From the NCBI GenBank assembly GCA_023251135.1, contig JAHEZJ010000021.1, forward strand, positions 1 through 49,347: 49,347 nucleotides of DNA. The letters run 5' to 3'. Below are positions 1 through 10,706 of the stretch, piece after piece; the first letter of the stretch is position 1, and every line of letters begins with the position of its first letter. The translations under genes and the position numbers were made by a program. This DNA is from Flavobacterium sp. GTDB lineage: Bacteria > Bacteroidota > Bacteroidia > Flavobacteriales > Flavobacteriaceae. Under the pieces are notes generated by a model. The model searched no databases. It was given only the letters and a program-made list of their open reading frames with translations, and was not told the origin of the DNA.

Positions 1-3000
1 GATTTAACTTGTGCGGCTCCTAATATGGCAACTGTTACATTAACAGCTACTCAGGGATCTACTGTGTATACGAACTATGATGTTTCATTTAATGGAGCCG
101 CGTTTACACCAACGACATCTCCATACACAACTAATATCCCAGGAACTTATACTTTTAGAGTTACAGATAGTAAAAACTGTCAATCAGTTTCAAAACCTGT
201 AGTAGTAAATCCTATCGTAATGCCTACTATTTCGACTACTAAATTTAATGTAAGTTGTAACTTAGGAAACGACGGAAGCATTACAATTACTGCCGGTAGC
301 GGACTTGCTCCTTACGAATATAGTATTGATGGTACTACCTACCAAACGTCTAATATTTTTGGAACATTAACTCAGGGTACTTATACAGTATACGTGAGAG
401 ATGCTAAAAAATGTGTGATTAGTGAGGTTGTTACCATTACAGAGCCTGGCATTTTGGCTGCTACTGTTGCGGTTACTCCATTTGGATGTAGTGTAACTAA
501 TGCGCCACAGGATGCTGTAGTAACTTTAACGGCTACTAGCGGTACACCAGCATATAAATATAGTTTTGATAATGGTGTTACTTTTGGAGATGCTTCAACA
601 TTAAAAGTAAGTTCTATAACGGCACCTAAAACAGTGTTCTACGTTGTAATTGATGCTAACGGTTGTAGAGTTTCAGGAAGTGCTGTTGTAAATCCTTATA
701 CTCCGCCAACGGATATGGATATTACAGCAACACCAATTTATTGTAAAACTGTCGGAGGAGTTTCTACTGCTACCGTAAATACAGTAACAGGTGGTGTAGG
801 TCCTTACAAATACGAAATAGTTTCACCGGCAGCGGCTGTTACTAATAATACAACCGGTATTTTCCCTGGATTGTTACCGGATACTTATCAAATTAAAGTT
901 ACGGATGCTAATGGTTGTAGTACGACTAAAGCGATCGTGATTAAAGAATCTGATAAGATTAAAGTGACTACTCAGTTGTTAACGGATGTGTTATGTAATG
1001 GAGGAAGCACGGGTACAGCATCATTTGTTGTAAGCGGTTATATTACTCCTGCTGATTATAGCTATTCATTAGCACCACTTGCTGGTACAGCTACTAAAAC
1101 TGGAGATGTTATAAGTTATACAGGTTTAGCTGCAGGTATTTATACATTGACAGTAGTAGACAATACATCAGGATGTCAGGATCAGGTTGTTAACTTTGAG
1201 ATTAAACAGCCATCGGCTTTAGATTTTACATCTACTGCTACAAATACAAATTGTAACGATAAAACGGCTGAAATAACGATTACAGCAACCGGAGGTACTC
1301 CTGCTTATCGTTATGCTGTGGTTGTTTCAGGTGCAGCGGCTCCTACGGTTTTTGGAAACAATAATATTATAACTGTTGATACAAACAACGGTGCAAATAG
1401 AAATTGGGATATTTATGTACAAGATCTTAACGGATGTCCATTAATGAAATCTCAAAACATTGTTGAAGATGCATTGCCAACAACGCCATCAGTGGCGCCA
1501 TACAGCCAATGTCCGGATCCATTAAACGGAACGTATACATTTACAGTTACCGGAGTTACCGGAATAGCACCAATCGAGTATAGTATTGGTACTGGTTTCC
1601 AAAGTAGCCCAACATTCACTGTGAATGCTTCAGGTACTTATAATGTAACTGTAAGAGACGGTAACGGTTGTGAAGTAACAACAAATGCATTAATCAATAT
1701 TTCACCGGCTCTGGTTTTAGATGTTGTAGTAACAACTTTACCAAGTTGTACGACAAACAATGGAGTTATTACAGCGACAGCTAGCGGAGGTGCAACCCCT
1801 GCAAACTATAGCTATAGTTTAAATGGTAATTTTGGTCAGACATCAGGAATATTTAATACAAATATTGGTCCTGGAGATCATGAAATTACGGTAACGGATT
1901 TGACTACAGGTTGTACCAGAACCGTTAAATTTAAGATCTTGCCTGCTACTCCAATTGCTGGATTTAGCCTGACACATACAGATGTTACTTGTAACACATT
2001 TACTAATGGAACGATCACGGCAACTATTGATGAAACAGGTGCAAATGATAACCCAATTTACTATTACAGTATTACGGCCGGACCAGTTCTTAGACCTAAT
2101 CAAACTTCAAATGTGTTCACAGGATTGCCAAAAGGACAATATACTGTAACGGTTACATCCGGAAGAGGTTGTAAAGATTTAGAAGATGTTGAGATAGTTG
2201 AACCGGCTCCAATTGTAGTAGCTGATCCTGTATTTACACAGTTTGGTTGTACAACAGGAACAAATACAACTGTTAACGCTACTATTACAGTAAACACTGT
2301 AACTGGAGGATCAGGGACGTATGTTCTATATCAATTCCTGAAAAATGGAGTTGAAGTTCAAAATAGTGCTTCAAACATCTATACGATATTTGATGTTACA
2401 GGAGGAATTTATACTGTAAATGTTTTCGACAATAAAGGATGTGTTGGATCATCGACATCAGTAATCGATGTTAAACCTTTTATTAAGTTAGACGATATTA
2501 CGGTTACAGTTAATAAAGATATCACTTGTGTAAACAATCAGGATATTACCGTAACTGTTGCAACAACAGGAGGTACACCGGCACAATTGTCATACAGTAT
2601 TGCCGGAATTGGAGGAAGCACTTTTACAGCTAACAACACTACGGGTATCTTTACAGGATTGCCAATCGGTAATTATTTAATTACTGTTGTAAACCCTGCA
2701 ACAGGATGTAAAATTGAGGAAGCACATTATGTAGCCAATCCAAATACATTCGAAATAAAAGCGACTCCGGTAGTAGCTGAAATTTGTTTTGGAACTGCTG
2801 ATGGAAGTGTGAACTTAACTTTTGTTGACAATCAAAAACTTCCAAGCGATGATGCGGGTATATTTGATTACACGATTACAGGTCCGGTAAACATACCGTT
2901 GACCCGTTCAGCAAATGCAGGTCCGGTTACAGTAACAGGTCTTCGTGCAGGTCAGTATACAGTAAACGCTACCTTAGTTGGCAGCCCTTATTGTACAGTA

Positions 3001-5289
3001 TCAACTATATTCTCAATAGGACAGCCATCTGCTGCTTTAACAGTGACAACGACTAAATCTGAAATCACTTGTGTGGCGGGTAATAATGATGGAGAAATTT
3101 CAGCTACTGCAACTGGCGGTTGGGATACTAACTATCAATATGAATTGGTATTAAACGGAGCAGTTATTGCGCAAAATACAAACGGTAACTTTACCGGATT
3201 ATCTGCGGGTAACTACACAGTGAATGTTAAAGATGGTAAAGGATGTCCGGCATCAGCAACACAATCATTGAAAAACCCGGATCCAATTGTGGTTACTGCA
3301 ACAGCAACTGCTTCAGTATTACCATGTTTTGGAGACAGATCAGGAATAATTACAGTAAACCCTCCAACAGGTGGTCAGGGAAGTAACTATATGTACACAT
3401 TGAACATGTTGTCAGTAAATCCGGTTATTTCATCAGGACCACAAAGTAACCCTGTGTTCACAGGCTTACCTGCAGGAACTTACAGTATAACAGTTACTGA
3501 CGGATTTACATGTTCTGCAACATCAGCAAATGTTGTAATTACAGAGCCAACAGAAGTAGTTCCAAGTTTAGTGTTAGCAACTACACAAACTTGTAATACA
3601 CAATCAACACTTACGTTAAGTGCAACAGGAGGTTCAGGACCATATACGTATAGTACCGATCAGACTTTTGCAGCAACAATTGGTTCATTTGCAACTTCTG
3701 TTACCTTCGCGGTACCAGTAGGTAAATACCAATACTATGTAAAAGATGCTAAAGGTTGTGTGGCGAAAATTTCTAACGAAGTTAAAATCGATCCATTAGA
3801 GCCATTAGTAATTGACTTAGATGTTACCAATGCAGTAGTAAAATGTATGGGAGAAGCTACAGGAGTTATTGTAGCAACTGGAAAAGGTGGTTTAGGAAAC
3901 TATATCTATACCTTAGAAAATACTGCAGGTGGTGTTGTTAGACCAGCACAGCCTACTGGCAGATTCGAAGATCTTCCAATAGGAACGTATGTTGTAAAAG
4001 TAGCTAGTGGTGATTGTCCTGCGACATCAGGTTCTATCGAAATTAAACAACCGACTACAGCTATTCAGGCTACATTTACACCAACCAATGTTTCTTGTTT
4101 TGGAGAAAATAATGGTCAGATTGTCGTGGCAGCTAATGGTGGTACAGGAATTATTAAATATGCAATATCACCAGATTTAGATCAGTTTGATGTTAAAAAC
4201 ACTTTTGATAAACTTGCACCAGGTAAATACACGGTTATAGCTCAGGATGAAAACGGTTGTTATGTTATTGACGAGATCGAAATTACACAGCCTAAACCTT
4301 TAATCGTAACAGAACTTCCAAACTCTATGATTCCGGAAGTTTGTAAAGGAGATAAAGATGGAGCATTCAGTATCGAAATTAAAGGAGGTACTGCACCGTA
4401 TAGTGTAAGTCTTGACAATAAAAACGGAACGTATACACAAGGTACGGCAACGCAAACTATATTTGATTTTACTAATCTTTCAGGAGGAGTTCATACTGTT
4501 TATGTTAAGGATGCTCAGGGATGTGTGAATGAATTTGTAGAAAAGATGCCTTTACCGGTTGTTCTTGATCCAATTGCTGAAACCAATTACGATTGTGTGA
4601 ACAACAAACAAACGAATATGGTAACCGTAACTGTTGACGCTAGTAATACCGATCTTACACAGATTGATTACTCACTTGACAGTGATGTAGGTCCTTGGCA
4701 GGCAGCAAATATCTTTACCAATATTGCTCCTGGAACGCACTACATCGTAGCAAGACACACGAATGGATGTAAAAATCAAACTGCAAGTTTTGAAATCAAA
4801 GCTTACGACCAGTTAACGCTTGTAAAAACTGAAGGAAAATCAGAATTGAACATCATCTCGGTAACTGCTGCCGGTGGAGCACCTGCTTACGAGTACAGTT
4901 TCAACGGAGAGCCGTTTACTTCTTCTAACAAATATAAAATCTACAAATCAGGAGTTTATATAGTGATAGTAAGAGATAAAAACGGATGTACGGCAACAAT
5001 ACCAGTAGATGCAACTTATGTTGATGTTTGTCTTGACAATTACTTCACTCCAAACGGAGACGGTGTTTATGATACTTGGGGTCCTGGTTGTACAAACATT
5101 TACAACAACCTTGAATTCTCAATCTTCGACAGATACGGTCGTGTAATTGCCAAGTACCACTACGGTCAAAAATGGGACGGTAGATACAATGGTGCCGAAC
5201 TACCTTCAGGAGATTACTGGTATGTTCTTAAATTGAATGACGAGAAAGATGCACGTGAGTTTGTAGGACATTTCACTTTATACAGATAA
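1..5289 (+). CDS. sprB: SprB-like gliding motility adhesin, C-terminal part (partial, start outside window)
   Basis: The reading frame is open from the first base, so this is the 3' end of a longer gene; about 1,760 residues are visible. It consists of about twenty imperfect repeats of 75-95 residues. Most have one Cys about ten residues in, a GG.P.Y.YS core, a G.Y.V.V.D strand and a closing GC. The last repeat lacks its first Cys. The final ~85 residues (from DVCLDNYFTPNGDGVYD to the FTLYR end) form a gliding-motility type C-terminal domain, the type B signal for type IX secretion. The family is exported to the cell surface; SprB of F. johnsoniae is a ~6,500-residue mobile adhesin that moves along the cell during gliding. 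The sprF-like gene 16 nt downstream matches the known sprB-sprF order. Assignment to SprB rather than another repeat adhesin is inference from this order and repeat type. Confidence 0.8.
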   Translation, partial: DLTCAAPNMATVTLTATQGSTVYTNYDVSFNGAAFTPTTSPYTTNIPGTYTFRVTDSKNCQSVSKPVVVNPIVMPTISTTKFNVSCNLGNDGSITITAGSGLAPYEYSIDGTTYQTSNIFGTLTQGTYTVYVRDAKKCVISEVVTITEPGILAATVAVTPFGCSVTNAPQDAVVTLTATSGTPAYKYSFDNGVTFGDASTLKVSSITAPKTVFYVVIDANGCRVSGSAVVNPYTPPTDMDITATPIYCKTVGGVSTATVNTVTGGVGPYKYEIVSPAAAVTNNTTGIFPGLLPDTYQIKVTDANGCSTTKAIVIKESDKIKVTTQLLTDVLCNGGSTGTASFVVSGYITPADYSYSLAPLAGTATKTGDVISYTGLAAGIYTLTVVDNTSGCQDQVVNFEIKQPSALDFTSTATNTNCNDKTAEITITATGGTPAYRYAVVVSGAAAPTVFGNNNIITVDTNNGANRNWDIYVQDLNGCPLMKSQNIVEDALPTTPSVAPYSQCPDPLNGTYTFTVTGVTGIAPIEYSIGTGFQSSPTFTVNASGTYNVTVRDGNGCEVTTNALINISPALVLDVVVTTLPSCTTNNGVITATASGGATPANYSYSLNGNFGQTSGIFNTNIGPGDHEITVTDLTTGCTRTVKFKILPATPIAGFSLTHTDVTCNTFTNGTITATIDETGANDNPIYYYSITAGPVLRPNQTSNVFTGLPKGQYTVTVTSGRGCKDLEDVEIVEPAPIVVADPVFTQFGCTTGTNTTVNATITVNTVTGGSGTYVLYQFLKNGVEVQNSASNIYTIFDVTGGIYTVNVFDNKGCVGSSTSVIDVKPFIKLDDITVTVNKDITCVNNQDITVTVATTGGTPAQLSYSIAGIGGSTFTANNTTGIFTGLPIGNYLITVVNPATGCKIEEAHYVANPNTFEIKATPVVAEICFGTADGSVNLTFVDNQKLPSDDAGIFDYTITGPVNIPLTRSANAGPVTVTGLRAGQYTVNATLVGSPYCTVSTIFSIGQPSAALTVTTTKSEITCVAGNNDGEISATATGGWDTNYQYELVLNGAVIAQNTNGNFTGLSAGNYTVNVKDGKGCPASATQSLKNPDPIVVTATATASVLPCFGDRSGIITVNPPTGGQGSNYMYTLNMLSVNPVISSGPQSNPVFTGLPAGTYSITVTDGFTCSATSANVVITEPTEVVPSLVLATTQTCNTQSTLTLSATGGSGPYTYSTDQTFAATIGSFATSVTFAVPVGKYQYYVKDAKGCVAKISNEVKIDPLEPLVIDLDVTNAVVKCMGEATGVIVATGKGGLGNYIYTLENTAGGVVRPAQPTGRFEDLPIGTYVVKVASGDCPATSGSIEIKQPTTAIQATFTPTNVSCFGENNGQIVVAANGGTGIIKYAISPDLDQFDVKNTFDKLAPGKYTVIAQDENGCYVIDEIEITQPKPLIVTELPNSMIPEVCKGDKDGAFSIEIKGGTAPYSVSLDNKNGTYTQGTATQTIFDFTNLSGGVHTVYVKDAQGCVNEFVEKMPLPVVLDPIAETNYDCVNNKQTNMVTVTVDASNTDLTQIDYSLDSDVGPWQAANIFTNIAPGTHYIVARHTNGCKNQTASFEIKAYDQLTLVKTEGKSELNIISVTAAGGAPAYEYSFNGEPFTSSNKYKIYKSGVYIVIVRDKNGCTATIPVDATYVDVCLDNYFTPNGDGVYDTWGPGCTNIYNNLEFSIFDRYGRVIAKYHYGQKWDGRYNGAELPSGDYWYVLKLNDEKDAREFVGHFTLYR

Positions 5290-5305
5290 CAAAATAAGAG
5301 CCCCT

Positions 5306-6307
5306 ATGATGTTGTCTAAAAAAATTATTACAATGAAAAAGTTTATTTTATCTTTAGTACTCATGGCTGTAACAACAAGTTACAGCCAAGAGTTAAACCT
5401 ACCAGTTTTTACACAGTATTTAGCAGATAATCCATTTGTTATCTCACCAGCCTTTGCCGGTATTGGAGACAACCTTCGAATTAGAGCCAACGGACTTACA
5501 CAATGGGTAGGGATAAAAGATGCACCGGACAACCAGTCGCTTTATGCCGATTTTAGAGTCTTGGATCGTTCAGGAGTCGGGATCAATGTGTACAATGATA
5601 AAAATGGATATACACGCCAGACGGGAGCCAAAATTTCCTTTGCGCATCACATCATCCTGGATTATTATTCAAAACAATACCTGTCTTTCGGACTTTCGTA
5701 TAACTTTAATAGCTTTCGTATTGATATTGATGAATTCAATAACACTATCGAACACCCTATTTTGGATCCGGCTGTAACTGATAACCGATATACCGCAAAC
5801 AGCAACTTTGATGTGAGTGCCCTGTATCGTAACAAAGCATTTTATATCAGTTTTAATGCGAACAACGTACTAAAGAAAAACACCAATAAATACAGAGGAG
5901 TTGAACCTTCGCTGCTTTCCAATTATCAGGTCTATTCTGGTTTTATTTTTAAAGACGGAGAAAACAGCCGTATCGAATACGAACCATCAGTTTACTACCA
6001 ATACTTCGCAAGTGACAATCGTTCTACAACCGATTTTAACTTCAAGTACCGACGTTACAATCGTTACGAAGACTACTATTGGATCGGGGTTTCGTATCGT
6101 TTCTTAAACGACCAGTTTCCAAAACCGTTATCCGTTGGACCAATGGTAGGTTTTATGAAATCTAAATTCTACTTTGGATATTCGTATCAGGTAATGTTCA
6201 ACGATTTGGGGAATTACAACACAGGAACACACTCCATAACAATTGGTTTCGATTTCCTACAATCTATCAGTAACTGTCCTTGTACACAAAGCCCGGTTCA
6301 CGATTAA
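5306..6307 (+). CDS. sprF: SprF: PorP/SprF family type IX secretion outer-membrane protein
   Basis: This 333-residue protein has an N-terminal signal peptide (core FILSLVLMAVTTSYSQ) followed by the LPVFTQYLADNPFVISPAFAGIGDN opening typical of PorP/SprF proteins, and alternating beta-strand sequence to the end. Family members are predicted 14-stranded outer-membrane barrels. SprF is needed for export of SprB, which carries a type B sorting domain. It lies 16 nt after the adhesin gene and is probably cotranscribed. A second in-frame ATG at 5333 would start the protein directly at the signal peptide (MKKFIL) and is an equally plausible start. Family assignment is firm; pairing with the upstream adhesin follows from adjacency. 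Confidence 0.85.
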   Translation: MMLSKKIITMKKFILSLVLMAVTTSYSQELNLPVFTQYLADNPFVISPAFAGIGDNLRIRANGLTQWVGIKDAPDNQSLYADFRVLDRSGVGINVYNDKNGYTRQTGAKISFAHHIILDYYSKQYLSFGLSYNFNSFRIDIDEFNNTIEHPILDPAVTDNRYTANSNFDVSALYRNKAFYISFNANNVLKKNTNKYRGVEPSLLSNYQVYSGFIFKDGENSRIEYEPSVYYQYFASDNRSTTDFNFKYRRYNRYEDYYWIGVSYRFLNDQFPKPLSVGPMVGFMKSKFYFGYSYQVMFNDLGNYNTGTHSITIGFDFLQSISNCPCTQSPVHD

Positions 6308-6403
6308 AGAAGCATTTTTAGCGTCTTTAAAAGTTAATTTGTTTTTTTTCTTAAATTATATCGTTTTCGCTGTTGCAGCGGGTTTAATTTTACATTTTTC
6401 AAA

Positions 6404-6433
6404 TTTGTTGCAACCCTAAAAGTTCTATATTTG
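6404..6433 (+). promoter_or_regulatory. Promoter of pgk, Bacteroidota type
   Basis: TTTG at 6404-6407 is followed by an 18-nt spacer and TATATTTG at 6426-6433. This fits the TTG / TAnnTTTG consensus of the Bacteroidota housekeeping sigma factor. It leaves a leader of about 25 nt before the pgk ATG. The upstream gap also holds a small CGCTG-TTG-CAGCG hairpin at 6368-6380 that could end sprF transcription weakly. Confidence 0.65.
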
Positions 6434-6465
6434 TTTTCTATCAGAAAAAATTAAAAAATTATCAA

Positions 6466-7653
6466 ATGAAAACTTTAAACGATTTCGACTTTAAAAATAA
6501 AAAAGCAATTATCCGTGTGGACTTTAATGTGCCATTGGATGAAAATTTTAATGTAACCGACGCTACGCGTATCGAAGCTGCAAAACCAACTATTGATGCT
6601 ATTTTGGCACAAGGCGGAAGCGTAATTTTAATGTCGCATTTAGGCAGACCAAAAGGAGCAGAAGAAAAATATTCGTTAAAACACATTTTAAAAACAGCTT
6701 CTGAAATCTTGGGAGTTCAGGTGAAATTTGCTGAAAATTGTGTTGGAGAAGCAGCACAGTCAGCTGCAGCTAACTTACAGCCTGGAGAAGTTTTATTATT
6801 GGAGAATTTACGTTTTCATGCTGAGGAAGAAGCAGGAGATGTTGCTTTTGCAAAAGAATTGGCTTCATTGGGAGACATCTATGTAAACGATGCTTTTGGT
6901 ACAGCGCACAGAGCACATGCTTCAACAACGATTATTGCACAGTTTTTTCCAACAGAAAAATGTTTTGGAACATTGTTGGCAAAAGAAATAGAAAGTTTAA
7001 ATAAAGTACTTAAAAATAGTGAAAAACCGGTAACAGCAGTTCTTGGAGGTTCGAAAGTATCTTCAAAAATTACCGTTATCGAAAACATCTTAGACAAAGT
7101 AGATCACATGATCATCGGTGGCGGAATGACATTTACATTCGTTAAAGCACTGGGTGGTAAAATTGGAGAATCTATTTGCGAAGATGACAAACAAGAGTTA
7201 GCGCTTGAAATTTTGAGACTGGCCAAAGAAAAAGGAGTTCAGGTTCACATCCCGGTTGATGTAATTGCTGCAGACGCTTTTTCTAATACAGCAAACACTC
7301 AGATAGTCGATGTAAACGCAATTCCTGATGGATGGCAAGGTCTTGATGCAGGTCCTAAATCTTTAGAAAACTTTAAGAAAGTAATTCTGGAGTCAAAAAC
7401 AATCTTATGGAATGGTCCGTTAGGAGTTTTTGAAATGGAATCTTTTGCTAAAGGAACAATCGCTTTAGGCGATTATATTGCTGAAGCTACAGAAAACGGA
7501 GCTTTCTCATTAGTGGGAGGTGGAGATTCTGTTGCAGCAGTAAAACAGTTCGGATTTGAAGATAAAATGAGTTATGTTTCTACCGGTGGTGGAGCTATGC
7601 TTGAAATGTTAGAAGGTAAAATTTTACCTGGAATCGCCGCGATTTTGGACTAA
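6466..7653 (+). CDS. pgk: Phosphoglycerate kinase
   Basis: The enzyme transfers the phosphate of 1,3-bisphosphoglycerate to ADP in the cytoplasm (glycolysis, ATP-yielding). The 395-residue length is normal. Visible family signatures are [10 protein letters not shown] near the N-terminus (substrate-binding Arg and Asp-Asn), SHLGRPKG around residue 63, the [13 protein letters not shown] segment, [15 protein letters not shown], and the C-terminal nucleotide loop [13 protein letters not shown] and STGGGAMLE. No signal peptide is present. It has its own promoter and stands as a single gene between sprF and the lytic transglycosylase gene. Confidence 0.97.
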   Translation: MKTLNDFDFKNKKAIIRVDFNVPLDENFNVTDATRIEAAKPTIDAILAQGGSVILMSHLGRPKGAEEKYSLKHILKTASEILGVQVKFAENCVGEAAQSAAANLQPGEVLLLENLRFHAEEEAGDVAFAKELASLGDIYVNDAFGTAHRAHASTTIIAQFFPTEKCFGTLLAKEIESLNKVLKNSEKPVTAVLGGSKVSSKITVIENILDKVDHMIIGGGMTFTFVKALGGKIGESICEDDKQELALEILRLAKEKGVQVHIPVDVIAADAFSNTANTQIVDVNAIPDGWQGLDAGPKSLENFKKVILESKTILWNGPLGVFEMESFAKGTIALGDYIAEATENGAFSLVGGGDSVAAVKQFGFEDKMSYVSTGGGAMLEMLEGKILPGIAAILD

Positions 7654-7701
7654 AAAATCACAATTAACATTTTTTTGCATATTTTTCATCCATAAACTGT
7701 T

Positions 7702-7709
7702 TAAGTTTG
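7702..7709 (+). promoter_or_regulatory. Candidate -7 box for the LysM lytic transglycosylase gene
   Basis: TAAGTTTG fits TAnnTTTG. The best upstream TTTG (7674-7677) is 24 nt away, one more than the usual maximum. The box lies 54 nt before the ATG at 7764. It also argues against a TTG start at 7734, which would lie almost at the transcription start. Confidence 0.4.
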
Positions 7710-7763
7710 CAAAACTAAGGTTTCTGTAATGAGTTGAATTATAGAATTTTAAAAAAATGTTAT

Positions 7764-9605
7764 ATGATTGTAAAAAAAATAGCAATAATGGTTTCCGCTT
7801 TTTTTTCAGTATCCATGTTAGCACAGGATGTTGCAAAAGCAAATGCTGAAATTAAGCCGGTTGTAAAGATATCGTATTTAGATTCTGTTAAAAATACTTT
7901 CAAGAAAAATGAACTGGCAACACGTGTTGACAGTCTTTGGATGAACGAATTAGTAAGTCTGGATATTTACGATGATCTGACAAAAGACATTCAAACCATC
8001 AATACAGATGTAACCGTTGATGAGGAACTGCCAACAGATTTGCTAAAACAGCGTCTGCAGGCAATGAATGGGAAATCGCCTTTTACTATTGAATACAATC
8101 AGGGATTAGAAAACATCATAAAGTCATTTCTTAAGAATCGTAAAAAATCGTTCTCAAGATTAATGTCTTTATCCGAATATTACTTTCCAATTTTTGAAGA
8201 TGCTTTTGCCAAGCAAAACGTACCTTTAGAAATTAAATATTTAGCCGTTGTAGAATCTGCTTTAAACCCTAAAGCAGTTTCTAAAATGGGCGCCACCGGA
8301 ATCTGGCAGTTCATGTACGGAACCGGTAAACAATATGCCCTTAAAATAGACTCTTATATCGATGAGCGCAGCGATCCGCTTAAAGCAACCGCAGCTGCAT
8401 CAGAATACATGAGCAAAATGTTCAACATCTTTGGTGATTGGGAATTGGTTCTGGCCTCCTACAATTCAGGACCTGGAAATGTGACCAAAGCCATTCGTCG
8501 TTCTGGCGGAAAAACAAAATACTGGGACATTCGCAGTCATCTTCCAAAAGAAACTCAGGGATATGTTCCTGCTTTTTTAGCAACCATGTACCTTTTCGAA
8601 TACCATAAAGAACACGGAATTAATCCACAAAGAGCCGTAGTTAAAAATTTTGAAACCGATACGGTTCAGATTAAAAACCAGATGTCATTCAAACAAATAG
8701 CCGATTTGTTAGACATGCCACAATCACAGTTACAGCTTTTAAATCCTTCTTATAAATTAAATGTAGTGCCTTATTATCAGGGTGAGCAGCACTTTCTGCG
8801 TTTGCCAAAAGATAAAATTGCCACCTTTGTTTCAAACGAAGACAAGATTTATGCCTATGTAGCTTATCAGGCTCAGAATAAAACCATGCCTGTTCAACTG
8901 GCAATGAAGACAGCACCAAGAACAAAATACAATGCAAAAGTAAAAGAAGATTCCTCCAAAGAGATTCAGTTTTACAAAGTCAGGAAAGGGGATAATCTGG
9001 GAGCAATTGCCGAAAAGTACAACGTGAGTATTGTCGATCTGAAAAAGTGGAACAATCTAAAATCAAATTCGGTGGCTTTCGGAAGAAACCTGAAAATTAA
9101 ATCGGAAATAGACGCTTCGGTTAAAAATCCAAAAGAAACTAAAGCAGCACTTGCGATCGATAAAAAAACAGAGGAAGCTATTGCGTCTGCTGATGATAAA
9201 GATAAAAATAATGCACAGCCACAAGAGTATGTGGTAGCGGCCGGAGACAATTTAGGCAGCATTGCAAAGAAATTCGGTACGACTATTGCGGAGTTGAAAG
9301 AACTAAATAGTCTGACTTCAAATAATATTGGTTTAGGAAAAACTTTGGTAGTTTCTAAAGTAGTTCCTGAAATTGTTGATGAGAATGCCGTAACAACTGC
9401 TATTGCTTCAAACAATTCAATTGATTCGTTCAAGAAAAAAGCAACAACAAAAGCCCTGGGTGAAGACTATTATGTTAAAAAAGGAGATTCGTTGTATAGT
9501 ATTTCTAAAAAATATCCGGGAGTAACCATTTCCGATATTAAAAAGTGGAATAACATAAAAGACGGAGACATTAAACCAGGAATGAAGCTTAAAATAAACG
9601 GATAA
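7764..9605 (+). CDS. Membrane-bound lytic murein transglycosylase, MltD-like, with three LysM domains
   Basis: This is a 613-residue exported cell-wall enzyme. It starts with a signal peptide (MIVKKIAIMVSAFFSVSMLAQ). A lysozyme-like SLT domain carries the catalytic Glu in VVESALNP, then SKMGATGIWQFM and the LASYNSGPGNV motif. Three LysM peptidoglycan-binding repeats follow, each starting with a YxVxxGDxLxxI-type sequence: FYKVRKGDNLGAIAEKY, EYVVAAGDNLGSIAKKF and DYYVKKGDSLYSISKKY. The domain order matches MltD of proteobacteria, which cleaves the MurNAc-GlcNAc bond to give anhydro-muropeptides. The ATG is chosen over an in-frame TTG 30 nt upstream because the signal peptide begins there. The next gene, a lipoprotein, follows after 46 nt. 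Confidence 0.9.
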   Translation: MIVKKIAIMVSAFFSVSMLAQDVAKANAEIKPVVKISYLDSVKNTFKKNELATRVDSLWMNELVSLDIYDDLTKDIQTINTDVTVDEELPTDLLKQRLQAMNGKSPFTIEYNQGLENIIKSFLKNRKKSFSRLMSLSEYYFPIFEDAFAKQNVPLEIKYLAVVESALNPKAVSKMGATGIWQFMYGTGKQYALKIDSYIDERSDPLKATAAASEYMSKMFNIFGDWELVLASYNSGPGNVTKAIRRSGGKTKYWDIRSHLPKETQGYVPAFLATMYLFEYHKEHGINPQRAVVKNFETDTVQIKNQMSFKQIADLLDMPQSQLQLLNPSYKLNVVPYYQGEQHFLRLPKDKIATFVSNEDKIYAYVAYQAQNKTMPVQLAMKTAPRTKYNAKVKEDSSKEIQFYKVRKGDNLGAIAEKYNVSIVDLKKWNNLKSNSVAFGRNLKIKSEIDASVKNPKETKAALAIDKKTEEAIASADDKDKNNAQPQEYVVAAGDNLGSIAKKFGTTIAELKELNSLTSNNIGLGKTLVVSKVVPEIVDENAVTTAIASNNSIDSFKKKATTKALGEDYYVKKGDSLYSISKKYPGVTISDIKKWNNIKDGDIKPGMKLKING

Positions 9606-9651
9606 TAAAAAATCTTATATAAATTTGGGTTTTATTTCATAACTTAAGAGA

Positions 9652-10620
9652 ATGAATAAAACCCATTTTTTATTGCTGTTACTTCCGTTGCTCTTCATTT
9701 CGTGTTTTAAAAATGAAAAGCAGGACGAACCTGTATCCGGAAAAACCAATACGATTTCTGTCATCATCGACGATCAGTTATGGTATGGGGAAGTAGGAGA
9801 CAGCATTAGGAACAAATTTGCTTCACCAGTTTTAGGACTTACACAAGAAGAGCCTCTGTTTACCATCAATCAGTATCCGGCCCGTTTACTCGAAGGTTTT
9901 GTTACCGATAGCCGAAGCATAATTGTAGTAAAAAAAGCAACTGCTGATAAGTTTGAAGTAACCCACAGCAGATCATTACCCCACAATACTTTTAGAATTT
10001 ACGGAAAATCAGTTGATGATATTATTTGCAGCATCGAACTCAATTCGGCGCAAATCATCAAAATAATCCGGGACACCGAAATCAAAAAAATTCAGGAAGA
10101 TAACAGCAAATCCTTGTTGAATCAAGCTGTTATAAAAAACAAATTTCATATCGATCTGCAAATCCCGACCGGATATGAATACATGTTGCACAAAAAGAAC
10201 TTTATCTGGTTAAAAAAGGACATTATAAGCGGCAACACCAGTTTGCTGATTTATCAGATACCCATTCACAGTTTTGAAAAAAGTAGCAATGTAATTGATA
10301 ACATTATCCGGATGCGCGACTCTGTTGGAAGTTACATCAAAGGCAGAGAGCCCAACACACGCATGATTACGGGTGAGGCCTACGCCCCTTATTTTTCGAC
10401 CATAACATTAGATGGAAAGAAAGCCTTTGAAACCAAAGGAACCTGGGAGCTTAAGAACGATTTTATGGCCGGACCCTTTATCAACTATGCAATTGTAGAC
10501 GAAATGTATAAAAGGATTTTGGTAATTGAGGGATTTTGCTATTCACCGTCCAATGAAGAACGTGATTTGATGCTAGATCTCGAAGCAATAATAAAATCGG
10601 TTAAAATCGATAAACGCTGA
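9652..10620 (+). CDS. DUF4837 family lipoprotein
   Basis: The 322-residue protein has a lipoprotein signal peptide (LLLLLPLLFISC, lipidated Cys at about residue 19) and is then soluble. The segment SVIIDDQLWYGEVGDSIRNKFASPV followed by a FTINQYP motif is characteristic of DUF4837, a family known mainly in Bacteroidota whose function is not established. It follows the lytic transglycosylase in the same direction. A TAAATTTG box at 9620-9627 could give it a promoter 24 nt before the ATG, but no -33 element is visible. An envelope role is inferred only from the lipid anchor and neighbour. Confidence 0.75.
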   Translation: MNKTHFLLLLLPLLFISCFKNEKQDEPVSGKTNTISVIIDDQLWYGEVGDSIRNKFASPVLGLTQEEPLFTINQYPARLLEGFVTDSRSIIVVKKATADKFEVTHSRSLPHNTFRIYGKSVDDIICSIELNSAQIIKIIRDTEIKKIQEDNSKSLLNQAVIKNKFHIDLQIPTGYEYMLHKKNFIWLKKDIISGNTSLLIYQIPIHSFEKSSNVIDNIIRMRDSVGSYIKGREPNTRMITGEAYAPYFSTITLDGKKAFETKGTWELKNDFMAGPFINYAIVDEMYKRILVIEGFCYSPSNEERDLMLDLEAIIKSVKIDKR

Positions 10621-10706
10621 TTGTTTGGGGTTTAGGTTTGTAACAGAGCGATGGCAAGTTAATTTTTCTTAATTTTGTTTGATAACAAACATTAAAACAG
10701 ATACTT

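Noticed and set aside
1843-2297. Two open frames on the minus strand inside the adhesin gene
   Set aside because: They lie wholly within a strongly coding plus-strand frame, have no recognisable domain and arise from its repeat codons.
8972-9433. 153-residue minus-strand frame inside the lytic transglycosylase gene
   Set aside because: It is a shadow of the LysM region; its hydrophobic Ser/Phe-rich sequence mirrors Lys/Glu codons of the real gene.
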